A stretch of 64,000 nt of DNA, taken from assembly GCF_904849725.1 (NCBI RefSeq), contig NC_058522.1, positions 229,189,084 to 229,253,083 on the forward strand, given 5' to 3'. The notes beneath the pieces are model-generated. The model did no database searches, was not told the origin of the DNA, and saw nothing but the letters and a program-made list of their open reading frames with translations. Positions 1 through 10,912 of the stretch are shown here, one piece after another. Source of the DNA: Hordeum vulgare subsp. vulgare (lineage: Eukaryota; Streptophyta; Magnoliopsida; Poales; Poaceae). Position 1 is the stretch's first letter. Each line of letters begins with the position of its first letter. The position numbers were made by a program, and so were the translations under genes.

Positions 1-137
1 TACATGGTCTTAAATTGACAAGTATTCTACTCCTCTTTATAGCACTCCTAACTGGGCGGCCCAAAAAGGAATCCAGTTCATTTAGCGGTGATCTTCTAAA
101 GGAATTGTCTATAGTATATGAACGAGGGTGAAAGGAA

Positions 138-473
138 ATGAAGAGCATGCACAAGGCTTTATGCTCGGCCAAAAATCCTCCAAAAGGGGCGACCGAACTG
201 GTTGAGCGCTTTAAAGGAGGTCGACGCTGATTTGAATTGTGGAAAACATCGTCCTGCCAGGAGGGTGCTCGGGAGGCATGGGCAATGGTGAAGAGTAGGT
301 TCACTAAGCTCGAACCTGCAGAACTAGCACTAGTCGGGCCGGCATGGCATGATGGTCAAGAGGTGCGTCTTCACTTGGTTTATGATTAAATGATGCCCAC
401 CGCACGCTTGTCGCAACAAGATTGTTGCCTAGATGTAATAATAGACAACCCAGACCAGAATCCAGATGTGTGA
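138..473 (+). pseudogene. Relic of a gag/'gypsy-type transposase' C-terminal segment
   Basis: Read from the ATG, the frame gives a recognisable stretch with FELWKTSSCQEGAREAWAMV, then FTKLEPAELALVGP, LVYD and SQQDCCLD, broken by three in-frame stops at roughly residues 31, 84 and 112. From memory this resembles the C-terminal part of long plant ORFs annotated as putative gypsy-type transposon or gag-like proteins, where an ELWKTSACREGAREAW-like motif recurs. No function can be assigned, and the upstream part lies outside the window. It runs opposite to the Tat fragment further right, so it probably belongs to another element. The resemblance is moderate and rests on motif memory only. Confidence 0.35.
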
Positions 474-1113
474 TTTAATGTAACTAAGTACTTATCTCAC
501 TTTGTTCTCTGTCCGATGTGTTAGTACTATCGTAACTAACCATCTTCTTCTGCCTCCCTTGATAAAAATCACGGAGTGTTCCATACTATGTAACCTCTAA
601 AATAGGTAAACACTTTCACGAACCAAGCAATCCAGCCATATGTTGCTAACACACAAACCATTATCGTGGAGTTATGTTATATTACTTTTATTTAGTTAGA
701 AACGTCTTCCCAAGAAAATAGTTCCTTTGTGGGTTCCTTTCTTTGGGTTTGTGAATATTCGTTTTATGTGGATGAATGATATGCTTGGAAAAATTAGCTC
801 TCGGTGATGATCACCTAATTATTGTCACCTTCCTCATGCCTCACTTATTTTTCCATTAAGAACTCTAGCTTTCGTCTTTACCTGTCTGAGGTACGTACCC
901 GGATTACCCGACCGTAACAATTGGAGAGGTGCTCCCTTTATCCTCTAGCTGAATAATCTGGAACATATAGGATAAGCATAAGATCCATGCAACCCAGCTT
1001 GGCTAAATCCTAAGAAAAATTTAGCGCATATAACGACTTAAGTATAGGAAGGATAGACGCATCATGAAATAGATGCACAAATGTACTATTATAGGCTTGA
1101 GAAAGCCCCCACG
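474..1113. other. Unassigned AT-rich stretch, possibly LTR of the Tat-type element
   Basis: No coding frame is recognisable here. Its right edge reads, on the minus strand, CGTGGGGGCTTTC, and this lines up with GCAGACAC on the far side of the neighbouring solo LTR. Together they look like the polypurine tract just upstream of a 3' LTR. That would make most of this stretch the 3' LTR of the minus-strand Tat-type element. No clear LTR end was found, so the assignment is tentative. Confidence 0.25.
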
Positions 1114-3618
1114 TGAAAGGACGTGGATGTCGCCTAGAGGAGGTTAATAGGTGATTCAAAATAATTACGGTTTAGGCTTGAAGAAATGCGAAATAAAAAT
1201 AATGTTTAATTAGTCAAGCACAAAACCTAAAACGACTAGGCTCAACTATGTGCACCAACAACTTATGTTAAGAAAGATAAACAACAAAGTGATAGCAAGA
1301 TAAATAACAAGAAATATTATGGCGATCACAATATAAAGTGCATAAGTAAAGGGCTCGGGTAAGATATAACTGAGGCATGCGGAGACGATGATGTATCCCG
1401 AAGTTCACACCCTTGCGGACGCTAATCTCCGCTTGGAGCGGCGTGGAGACACAATGCTCCCCAAGAAGCCACTAAGGCCACCATAATATCCTCATGCCCT
1501 CGCGCAATGCAAGATGTCGTGATTCCACTAAGGGACCCTTGAGGGTAGTCACTTAACCCATACAAACAAGGTTGGGGAAAACTCCACAACTTAATTGGAG
1601 GCTCACAACGACACCAGGAAGCTTGACCAGAATGGATTGTGGCTCCGAGGTGACCTCAAATACTCGAGGCAAACCCCACAACCTAATTGGAGACCCCGAC
1701 GCTTTCCCGGAGCTTTGCACCACAATGATTGAGTTGTGAGGCACCACAAACTGTCAAGGGTGCCAAAGCACCCAAGAGGAACAAGCTCTAGGGTACCAAG
1801 CACCCAAGAGTAATAGGCTTCTCAACATTTCACTTACACGTATGACTGTGGAGAACTCAAACTAATGCAACTAATGCAATGGCAAGAACACACAAAGTGG
1901 TCAAGTCGCTCACACTCAAATCCCTCCACAACAACAAAAGCTATGGAGGAATATGAGAGGAAGAACGAGGAGCTCACAAAGACCTCCAAGATCTAGATCC
2001 ACTCGGGGTCCCCTCACATAGAGGAGAAAGTGATTGGTGGAAATGTGGATCTAGATCTCCTCCCTCTTTTCCCTCAAGAACTAGCAAGAATCATTGGAGG
2101 GGGTGAGATTAGAAAGCTCAAAGAAGGTCAACAATGGGGGAAGAACACGAGCTCAAGTGATGGGAAACCATTGGGGAAGAAGACCCCCTTAAATAGGTTC
2201 CCCCAATCCAACAGTTATGTGCACAGGTCATGCACAAGCGGTACTACCGCTTGGTTGAGAGGTACTTCCACTGGAGCACTATTACCACTCCGCTCCCATC
2301 GGTGCTTACACTCAAAACAGTCAAAGGCACCGAAGGCACCAGAGAGAAAAACTTAGAGGGAGAGAGGCTGGAACGGGAGAGCAGCAGTACCGCCATAGCG
2401 GTAGTACAACTCAGTCCTCAGCGGTACTCTGATCAAAATGGGAAAAGACGCCGAAGATGCCAGAGAGCTAAGAAAATCAGAAGTGGGGTTCGAAGTGGAG
2501 GGTGTAGTACCGCCCGAGCGGTACTACCGCTCCGCTCCGAGCGGCACTTCCGCTTAACACACAAAAACTGTCGTGGCACCAAAACTGCCATAACTTTCGC
2601 ATACGAGCTCCGAATTGAGAAAACTCAAGCTTGTTGGATAGCACACGACAAGTAATATCCAAACAGCAATGCGAAACCTCTGTGAATGAAAAACTAGCAA
2701 AAACTCTAACATCGAAAACATCATAGAAGATGCACATGAACTCCATTTTTTATGAACTCGAGCTTGTCATGAAGATGACCATAAGCTCAAAAACCCACAT
2801 AGAGAAAATGTAACCAAGAACCAAGAAACATGATGATGCCAAGAATGCAATCAACGAATGATACGAGCAAGCTACTCACAAAGAGCCCCCTTGATAGTAC
2901 GACAGACTAACCTATAACCCGGTCTCCCAACTAACACACTGAGACCGGTAAAATAGAAAACCTATCAAGGACAAACCTATACCTTGCGCATAGTCCGCCT
3001 GAGCTAGATGATGATGATGTTGTCCTCCTCAAGATGGACGACCTTTCTTGATTATGCTGGCTCGATGAAGACTAGTAGATTGGTCCCGCATACTCCACTA
3101 TGGGTGAGCCACTCTTCAGCACATCTTCACAAGTCCATTGCCACAACAATGGATAGCAAGCTTCAAGCATGATCTCTTTGTTATGCTCCACTAGAACTTG
3201 CACACCGCAATCTTCCATGGGTTGAATGTGATCTTCCTCTTGACGCAAGCCCATGGTAACACACTCAACCCCACATAGAACTCCCATGAGGACCATGGGT
3301 TAGTACACAAAGCATAATGGACAGTGCTTACCATACCATGGGATTACTTGGTCCCTCTCGGTACATCTTGTATGCTTTGTGTTTTCATCGACTTGATTCA
3401 CTCTTTGACTTAGTATTGATGAACCTTGTGTATTTATGACCAATATTTGGATAAACCTTGGGTACCACCTTGCTCATCATATAGACTCCTTGAAACCAAT
3501 AGATGGACTTCAAGAACTGTCGATGGACAAATCCATCGAATATAACTCAAGGCAACCATTAGTCCATAGGGATTCTCATCCACTACCAAAACGACATATG
3601 TAGAAATATGCTCTAACA
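1114..3618 (-). mobile_element. Solo LTR of an unidentified retrotransposon
   Basis: The minus strand starts TGTTAGAGCATATTTCTAC and ends GTCCTTTCA, the usual TG...CA form. Flanking five-base sequences are CCACG on the left and CCATG on the right, a target duplication with one mismatch. Neither side carries a primer binding site or a polypurine tract for this LTR, and no internal coding region accompanies it, so it is best read as a solo LTR left by LTR-LTR recombination. The end type (CCTCTAGGCGAC...CCTTTCA) resembles Copia LTRs seen in Triticeae sequence, from memory. It lies in the 3' end of the Tat-type element. Length is about 2.5 kb. Confidence 0.6.
2225..2545. repeat. Cluster of GCGGTACTACCGC palindromic motifs
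   Basis: Several variants of a near-palindrome built on AGCGGTACTACCGCT occur here: GCGGTACTACCGCTTGG, GTACCGCCATAGCGGTAGTAC, GTACCGCCCGAGCGGTACTAC and CGCTCCGAGCGGCACTTCCGC. Each can fold as a short hairpin. The cluster is inside the solo LTR. I recall similar motifs from Triticeae repeats; its role is unknown. Confidence 0.5.
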
Positions 3619-3765
3619 CCATGTGTCTGCGAAAAATACATGTTCATGGACACAGCTTGGTTTATCCGAACATAAGCAAGGATATTTTAATCCACTTGAA
3701 AGAGGAAAATAATATAGAAAAACTAAAAAGATAAAAAGTGACTAAATTAGTATGACTCCACTACT

Positions 3766-4828
3766 CTAGCTGTAGGAGCGCCCAACTCGAGCCGCGTTCC
3801 ATGGGTTTGGTTCAAGATGATTGTGTGACGCGTTGCAGGGATGATATGCCACTCCTTCAAATACATCGTCGATTATGAAATGGCCCTCCCATTTGAGTGT
3901 CAGTTTATTCTTCTTCTTTTCTAGGAGACATAGCACGAGTTCGCCCACATTGTAAGTCTTTGCTCGAACTTCCCTGCTCTCGTAGCACCGGGCCTGCCGT
4001 TAATAGAAGGTGGAACGTGCCAGAGTTATATCGCGCTCTTCTTCCAGTGCGTGCAAATTATCCTTCCAATCCAACTTGGCTACTTTTTCCTCCTACATGC
4101 GCACTCTAGGTGCATCATGGATGATATCACAGGTAAGGACTGCTTCAGCCCCATACACCATGAAGAATGGCGTATAACCCGTTGATCTGCTCGGAGTGGT
4201 GCGCAAACCCCACAATTGGGAGTCGAGATCCTCTACCCAATGGCACTCAAATTCTTTCAAAGATCGAACTAAACGTGTCTTAGTTTCGCTCATGATGAGA
4301 CCATTAGCCCGCTCGACCTGTCCATTTGTTTTTGGGTGATACACAGAAGAGTAGTCGAGCTTAATGCTCAAGTTTGCGCACGAGTCCTTAACTTCCCGGG
4401 CTTTGAAATTCTATAACTTATCCATTATTATACTATGTGGAATGCCATAACGGTGAACCACATCCGATATAAAATTGATGACCGGTCTGGATTTGGCAGA
4501 AGTTACTGGTTTAGCTTCTATCCACTTAGTGAACTTATTGACCATAACCGATAAGTATTTCTTTTTGTTGCACCCCCTTTTGAGAGTTCCAACCATGTCC
4601 AGCCCCCAGACCGTGAACGGCCAAGTGATTGGTATTGTCCTAAGAGCTATTGCAGGCATGTGACTTTGATTTGCAAAAAAGTTGACATCCAACACAATGT
4701 TGGACGAGTGTATGAGTGTCTTCTCGAGCTATTGGCCAAAAGAAGCCTGCCTGAAATGCTTTTCTTACCAGAGCTCTAGCCACTACACGGTGACCGCCCA
4801 TACCATTGTGTATTTCAGCCAAAAGTTG
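3766..4828 (-). pseudogene. Tat-lineage integrase, broken
   Basis: Three frames cover the integrase. First comes the zinc-binding part (HNGMGGHRVVARALVRKAF, then CVGC). Next comes the core with ITWPFTVWGLDMVG and the D-containing IIMDKL stretch, then YHPKTNGQVERANGL with the catalytic glutamate. The tail holds GLRTTPSRSTGYTPFFMVYG and ends in WEGHFIIDDV...NPWNAARVGRSYS. Integrase normally joins element cDNA into the host chromosome. Stops and frameshifts separate the pieces, so no functional product is expected. Confidence 0.65.
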
Positions 4829-4968
4829 TTTACCTTCTTCTTCGGATATGCGTCGCTCGAAGACTCTGTAGTGCTTTTTCTATAGAGTTCTCCTTCATGA
4901 ACCTTGTCAGACTTAGATCGTCGAACTATCCGTGTCGCTTCTATTTGGTCACCAGGGAGTTCCCGGAA

Positions 4969-6045
4969 CTAGCAGAGAAGATAAGCCAGGAAGGGTTTGG
5001 TCCATGCCGTGATTACGACCATGATTTCATGAGCTGAGAGTGTTTCCTCCAGTGCGGAGCCACCAATGATTTGATAGTCTGGCTCAACTATAGGAGGAGT
5101 AATTTGTTTCTTTCCTGTGGCTCCAATGTCCTCATTTTCATTGTGCCATACCACGGAAGGCTTAAAGAGTCTTTCCATAAAGGTATTTTTAGGGAAGAGG
5201 TCGCGCTTGGCACCCATACGAGCAAGGACATCGACAACCTGATTGTTGTCTCTAGAGACGTGGTGGAATTCAAGGCCTCCGAACCGTGCTAATATCTTGA
5301 GAACAACATTCCTATAAGCTGCCATCTTCGAATTCTTGGCGTCGAATCCGCCATTAATTTGGGAGATAGTGAAGTTCGAATCCCCCTCCACCTCTAGCCT
5401 TTGTACTCCCATTGAAGTTGCCATCCGGAAACCATGTAGGAGGGCCTCGTACTCAGCCACATTATTAGAATCAATATACATGATTTGTAATACATACCGG
5501 ATATTGTCGCTGGTAGGGGACGTAAATATGACACCAGCCCCCAGGCCAGCAAGCGTCTTGGAGCCATCAAAGTACATCGTCCAATGGGAATATGTACTAT
5601 GCTCTTTGGGCAATTCGGCTTCCGTCCATTCGGCTAGAAAATCAACCAACACGTGATATTTGATAGCTCGGCATGGCCGGTACGTGATTTCAAAAGGTAA
5701 GATCTGTATGGCCCATTTGGCTATGCCGCCTGTGGCATCCTTGTTATTGATTATATCGTTCAAGGGTACTTCAGATGCTACCGTGATCGCGAACTCTTGA
5801 AAGTAGCGTGAGAGCTTGCGAGATGCCATAAAAACTATGTAGTCTATCTTTTGGTAGTGCGGATAGCGAGACTTGCAAGGGATAAGTAATTCGGATACAT
5901 AATAGACCAATTTTTGTATCCGGGGTTTGTGGGGAGCACCCTCTCGCTTGACCACGAGTACGGTGCTGACAACCTAGTTGGTGGACGATATGTATAATAG
6001 CATTGGATTTGAAGTGGTAGGTGTTGTCAGTATTGGGTTGCTGCC
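4969..6045 (-). pseudogene. Tat-lineage RT end plus additional RNase H, broken
   Basis: A 328-residue open stretch begins in the RT connection (KLVYYVSELL, ASRKLSRYF) and runs through WAIQILPFEITYRP and DFLAEWTE into an RNase H domain. That domain has MYFDGSKTLAGLGAG (Asp near residue 130), NNVAEYEALLHG (Glu near 170), EGDSN (Asp near 192) and SRDNNQVVDVLA (Asp near 242), so the four acidic positions appear kept. A stop breaks the frame upstream of the stretch, and the sequence is cut at the LTR of element E. This RNase H would degrade the RNA of the RNA-DNA hybrid during replication of the element. Confidence 0.65.
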
Positions 6046-7439
6046 TGATACGTCTCAAACACATCGAATTTTCCAAACACTTTTGCTATTGCTTTGGCCT
6101 CATTATTGCATGATTTGAACGAAACTAATCGGGACTGACGTTGTTTTTAGTAGAGTTGCGTGTATGGTTTTCTTGTGTGCAGGAAAATGGATATTTAGAC
6201 GTCCCGGAAAATTCCCATAAAAAATAGAGAAAATCCACGCCCCGGGAGGAACCATGGGCGAGATGATGGGCCAGAGGGGAGCCTCGGGGTCCCCAGGCTA
6301 CCTACTGGCGCGGCATGCCCCCTGGCCGCGCCGGGAGGCCGCCTGGGCGGGGCCCACCCCCTCTATTGCCCTACTTTGGCTCCTATTTTTACCCGTGACG
6401 AGGAAATTCCAGAACAGAAGTCATTTTGCAAGTTCTCGACACGGAGCCGTCGCCACCCTCGGTTCTTCTTCGGGAGAGCTAATCTGGAGGCTGTTTGGCC
6501 TCCGGAGAGAGGAAATCACCGCCATCGTCATCACTATCACCACTCCATCATCCTTCCATGGCTTCTCCCATCATGTGTGAGTAATTCCCTGATGTAGGTG
6601 ATGGGGATGGGAGAGATTGGCTGAGTTAAATCATGTAATAGTTCATCTGATTGTTGGGGGCATGTTGTCTATCATCTACTATGGTGTTTATCATCTTTGC
6701 TACTACTTGTTACTCTTAATGCTTGTCACTTTGGGCCCGAGTGCAATGATTTCAGATCTGAATACATTATGTTTTCATGAATATATTTGTGTTCTAGATC
6801 CTATCATGAGTAGTATGCACCTATTATAGTCCGGAACCGGCGATCCCAATGGTGACAGCTTGGGACACCAAAGGGGATAGATTATAGTTTGAGGATTCCA
6901 TGTATCCATTGATTGTTAATGCTTTGTTCCGGTGCTCTTTGACAGGAGCACCTTAATCTCCATAAGTTCCTTTTGGCCCCGTTGATAGAAGCATGGTAGG
7001 ACAAAATATGTTGTGGAAGTTCTTATTGCAAGCACGCACAACTACCTCGGGATACATGCCTAATGTTTGATATAGGCCTAGATGATCATTACTTTTCTAT
7101 GTGCCTTGCCCCAAGTTAAATACATGATATCTCTCATCCATGAGCAACCCTCCATCTCCTTAGCCTACAATGTTTTAATACTACTGGTCACAAGTAGCTT
7201 TACTTTCGTTATTTTCCTTTCGTTGCTTTGCCACCATTATTTCTCTTGCCACCATCACCTCCATATCACCGTTGCTACTAATATTTCATTGCCAAGCAAG
7301 TATCTTTCAGGTGCGGTTGAATTGGCAACTCAACTGTTAAAGCTTATAAATATTCTTTGGCTCCCCTTGTGTCGAATCAATAAATTGGGTTAACTTACCC
7401 GCGAAAACTGTTGCGATCCCCTACACTTGTGGGTTATCA
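6046..7439 (+). mobile_element. 5' LTR of element E
   Basis: It starts TGATACGTCTCAAAC and ends CACTTGTGGGTTATCA, the usual TG...CA form, and is about 1.39 kb long. The primer binding site follows after an 11-base gap, the same gap seen in elements A and B. A GC-rich block near 6250-6360 holds the inverted pair GGCGCGGC/GCCGCGCC. The left end lies directly against the Tat RT sequence, so E inserted there. The matching 3' LTR is absent. Confidence 0.7.
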
Positions 7440-7450
7440 AGACCATTTTC

Positions 7451-7468
7451 TTGTGCCATTGCCGGGGA
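7451..7468 (+). other. Primer binding site of element E (tRNA-Asp type)
   Basis: TTGTGCCATTGCCGGGGA resembles the complement of the plant tRNA-Asp 3' end (TGGCGCCGTTGCCGGGGA) with about three mismatches. It lies 11 bases after the LTR end, which is the position expected for priming minus-strand DNA synthesis. Confidence 0.55.
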
Positions 7469-7508
7469 GCATAGCTTTATTCTCGGAGTCACTTGGAAAT
7501 TATATCTG

Positions 7509-9209
7509 TTGATCACTATGAAGAATCTGAAAGATGCTAAAACCAAGATATACCCCTCGACTACAAGGACAGGTAAGGAACTACCATCTATGTGTGCACT
7601 TGATTCACCTTCTGTTATGAGTAAATTTGCGACAACACCACCTGCTACTGAATCTAATATGTCGCAAGTAATTGATGATGCTACTTCTGCAATGCATGAT
7701 GCTTATGATGATACTTTTCTTGATACTATTCTGCCACTTGGTAAATTTCTTTATGAACAAATTGCTAGAGTGAATCCTGAAACTAATGATATTTCTGAAT
7801 CTGATGAAATTATTGAAACTGAACACTATGATGCACCTGTTAGACCTAGCTCTCCTAGATATGAATTTCCTAATATACCTAAGGGTTATCTTTTGTAAGG
7901 GTATGTAGCAAGGGACTTTCTTGTTTGTAAGGATAGAGATGATCTTACGAAATTGCTATGCAAGTGGAAGGAAAAATCTTTGAATGCTAGAATGCAATAT
8001 GTTCCCAAGTTTGCTACTTCACCTATCTTTGTTACTAATAAGTATTATGAATTCTCTGTCGATCCCGAGTTAATTACTTTGGAAGAATCTTATCCTTTCC
8101 ATGGTTTTGAATCTAAAACTGTTGTGGTACACCTTACTAAATTGAATGATATAGCCACCCTATTTACTCATGAGGAAAAAATTTGTTATTACTTTATTCT
8201 TAAGTTCTTTCTATTCTCATTAAAGGGTGATGCTAAGATATGATTTAATTCTCTTGCTCCTGGTTGTGTGCATAGTCCCCAGGATATGATATTTTACCCT
8301 AAAAAGTATTTTCCTACCGATAAGAAACAAGTTGCCTTGCAAGAAATATTCAATTGTGTAAATTGAAGAAGAGAGTCTCCCACAAGCTTGGGCGAGGCTT
8401 CTCCCTTACTTAATGATTTGTCTGATCACCCTCTCAAGAAAAATGAAATACTTGATATATTTTATAATGGACTAACTAATGCTTCTAGGGACCACCTAGA
8501 TAGTTTTGCTCGTTGGGTTTTTAGGGAACGAACTGTTGAACAAGCTGAACTACTATTGAATAATATATTGAGCAATGATAATGATTGGACTATTCCCGAA
8601 CCACCTCCAAAACCAACTCCGAAGAAAAGGGGTATCCTATTCCTCAGTCTTGAAGATATGCAAGAGTCAAAGAAATATATGAAAGAAATAGGTATTAAAG
8701 CTGAAGATGTTAAGAATCTACCACCTATTGAAGAAATACATGGTCTTGATAACCCGACACAAGTAGTAGAGGTAAATGCTCTCCGTCGATTTGATGAAGG
8801 CGATATTCCTTATAACAAGTCCGCTAGCCAATGTCTGGATGAATTTGATAACTTTATTGTTAAGCAAGAAAATTTCAATGCTTATGTTAGTAGACAATTG
8901 AAACATAATCCTTACATGCTTGATCGCTTGGGTGATTATATGAGTAGAACTGTTAATGATCTTAGGCTTATATGTAAACATGCTTCCATGGTAACTACCC
9001 AAGTAGAACAAGTACTTAAGATACAGAATGATTTTCTCAATGGGACGATTAGTAAGAACAATTATCATTATGTTAGAGTTGCGACTAGAGGTGCTAGAAT
9101 GACCCAGGAAGCTTTATATCCCAAGGGCCATCCTAAGAGAATTCAGCAAGATTCTCAAAGAGTTAATATTGATGCACCTGGTCCTTCTAATAAAAGGAAA
9201 AAAGAATGA
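7509..9209 (+). pseudogene. Athila-type gag of element E, broken
   Basis: Three successive frames make up the capsid region. The first (129 residues) starts MKNLKDAKTKIYPSTTRTGK and is acidic. The second covers YVPKFATSPIFV to LKFFLFSLKGDAKI, the usual FxxxLKGDAK-type gag core. The third (273 residues) contains NEILDIFYNGLTNASRDHLD, then a basic tail ending PSNKRKKE. Stops near 7896 and 8241 separate the parts. Gag would form the cytoplasmic virus-like particle. The identification rests on the FYNGL and LKGDA-like motifs and on the position directly after the primer site. Confidence 0.6.
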
Positions 9210-10265
9210 CGATAGGACTTTGCATGCTACTAGTGAACCTGTTGTAGAGTCACATGAAAACCCAACTGATATCTCTATTTCTGATGCCGAGACACAATCT
9301 GGTAATGAACATGAACCTATGGATAATTGTAATGATGATGTTCATGTCAATGCTCAACCTAGTAATGACAATGATGTGGAGACTGAACCTGCTGTGGATC
9401 TAGATAACCTACAACCTGGGAATAAGAGATATGATAAAAGAGATTTTGTTTCTAGGAAGCATGGTAGAGAAAGAGAACCATGGGTTCAGAAACCCATGCC
9501 CTTTCCTCCTAAATCATCCATGAAGAGGGATGATGAGGATTTTGAGCGCTTTGCTGAAATGCTAAGACCTGTCTTTTTACGTATGCGCTTAACTGATATT
9601 CTGAAAATGTCTCCTTATGCTAAGTATATGAAAGGTATTGATACAAATAAAAGAAAGATACTGGAAGCTGAGATTTCCACCATGCTTGCTAATTATACTT
9701 TTAAGGGTGCAATACCAAAGAAACTAGGAGATCCCGGAGTACCTACTTTACCTTGCTCTATTAAAGGAAATTATGTTAAAACTGGTTTATGTGACCTCGG
9801 AGCTGGTGTCAGTGTTATGCCTTTCTCTATATATATCGTAGACTTGACTTGATAAAGTTGACACCTACTGAAATCTCTCTGCAAATGGGTGATAAATCAA
9901 CTGCTTTGCCCATCGGTATTTGTGAGGATGTGCGTGTTGTGGTTGCAAATGTTACTATCCTAACGGACTTTGTTATTTTTGATATTCCCGTGGACGATAG
10001 TTTGTCAATTATTCTTGGTAGACCCTTTCTGAATACTGTAGGGGCTGTTATTGACTACAACAAAGGCAATGTCACATTTCATGTTAATGGTAATGAGCAT
10101 ACAGTACACTTCCTAAAGAAACAACCTCAAGTTCATACTATCAACTCCATTGAAAAAATTCCAATGTTTACTATTGGAGACTTTGAATTCCCTCTCCCTA
10201 CTGTCAAAAAGAAATATGATATACTTATTGTTGGGGACATGCATATCCCCATTGAGGCAACCTAG
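9169..10265 (+). pseudogene. Gag tail and aspartic protease of element E
   Basis: The first frame (227 residues) has an acidic spacer, a stretch FERFAEMLRPVFLRMRLTDI and then GLCDLGAGVSVMPFS, the Athila form of the retroviral-type protease active site (D-L-G-A). A stop follows, and a second frame (138 residues) carries IILGRPFLNTVGAVIDY, the second conserved block of the protease fold. It ends at GDMHIPIEAT with a stop. The protease would cleave the polyprotein in the particle. No RT frame follows, unlike in elements A and B, so E may descend from a non-autonomous gag-protease subfamily. Confidence 0.6.
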
Positions 10266-10912
10266 TGTTATTCGAAAGTACTGTGGTTCCATGTCATTCG
10301 AAAAAAGTTTGTCAATAAGACTTGATCAACCTTATTGATGGATTCTTTTTGACGGGCATCAGATGGATGAATTTAGAAAGAAAAACCTTCTGTACCCAAC
10401 TTTCATTTTCTGTTCCTTAATTTCCATTTAGTAAAAATGCTATTATTTCTTTTTTTCCGTTTCATCCGTGGAATAGAAAAATGACCTCAAAATAAAATTT
10501 CTCGAAATGCCCTGAAAATTTAGTATGATTTTTTCTGAAATATTTAAGAATACTTGGCACTCGGAATAAATCAGGGGGCTACACCAGTGGGCCACAAGCC
10601 CGCAGGGTGTGACCACCCCCCTCGGCGCGCCCCTGGCTTGTGGGTCCCACGTGGGGCCCCTTCACTTATTCCAGCACCCATCCACTTTGTCTTCCTCCAG
10701 AAAAAATCTAACCATTCCTCATACCCTTGTTCTAACTCATCTTGCTGCCATTTTCGATCTCCTTGCTCAAAGCTCCATTAGCAAAACTATTGCAGGGGAT
10801 TGTTCATCGGTATGTGACTCCTCCTATGGTCGAAATTAGTTTTTGTTCTAGTTCTTTATATATTGCAAAATTTTGCTCCATTGTGACCTAGTTCTTGAGC
10901 TTGCATGCCAAA
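10266..10912 (+). other. Non-coding 3' region of element E up to the fusion point
   Basis: No conserved frame is present. The stretch is AT-rich except for a GC block at about 10588-10650 holding the CCACAAGCC...GGCTTGTGG hairpin also seen in elements A and B. It stops at about 10913, where homology to the 3' region of element B begins on the other strand. Confidence 0.5.
10590..10644. repeat. GC-rich hairpin module (copy in element E)
   Basis: CCACAAGCC and GGCTTGTGG form a nine-base stem around a GC-rich loop containing CGCAGGG and CGGCGCGCCC. Related modules occur at about 12313-12369, 34269-34325 and 40469-40521, and a half copy lies near 31856-31880. Confidence 0.6.

Larger units (their letters stand above)
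3619..6045 (-). mobile_element. Truncated Ty3/Gypsy element, Tat lineage
   Basis: On the minus strand the order is end of reverse transcriptase, an extra (archaeal-type) RNase H, integrase zinc-binding region, integrase core and C-terminal tail, then untranslated sequence. The second RNase H placed before integrase is the mark of the Tat group (RIRE2/Grande/Ogre relatives). The 5' half (gag, protease, most of RT) is missing because the plus-strand Athila-type element begins at 6046 in the middle of RT. The frame is interrupted by many stops, so this is an old copy. Confidence 0.7.
6046..10912 (+). mobile_element. Athila-type Gypsy element E, 3' truncated, gag-protease only
   Basis: A complete 5' LTR is followed by a tRNA-Asp-like primer site, broken gag frames and a protease region ending at 10265, then about 650 bp of non-coding sequence. 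No reverse transcriptase or integrase is visible, and no 3' LTR. At about 10913 the sequence switches abruptly to the 3' region of element A on the other strand. The LTR ends (TGATACG...TTATCA) and the CDLGA protease motif fit the Athila group common in Triticeae (Sabrina/WHAM-like; exact family not verified). Confidence 0.7.

Noticed and set aside
1553..1803. Short overlapping minus-strand frames as possible host exons
   Set aside because: They lie inside the solo LTR and have no domain or splice context.
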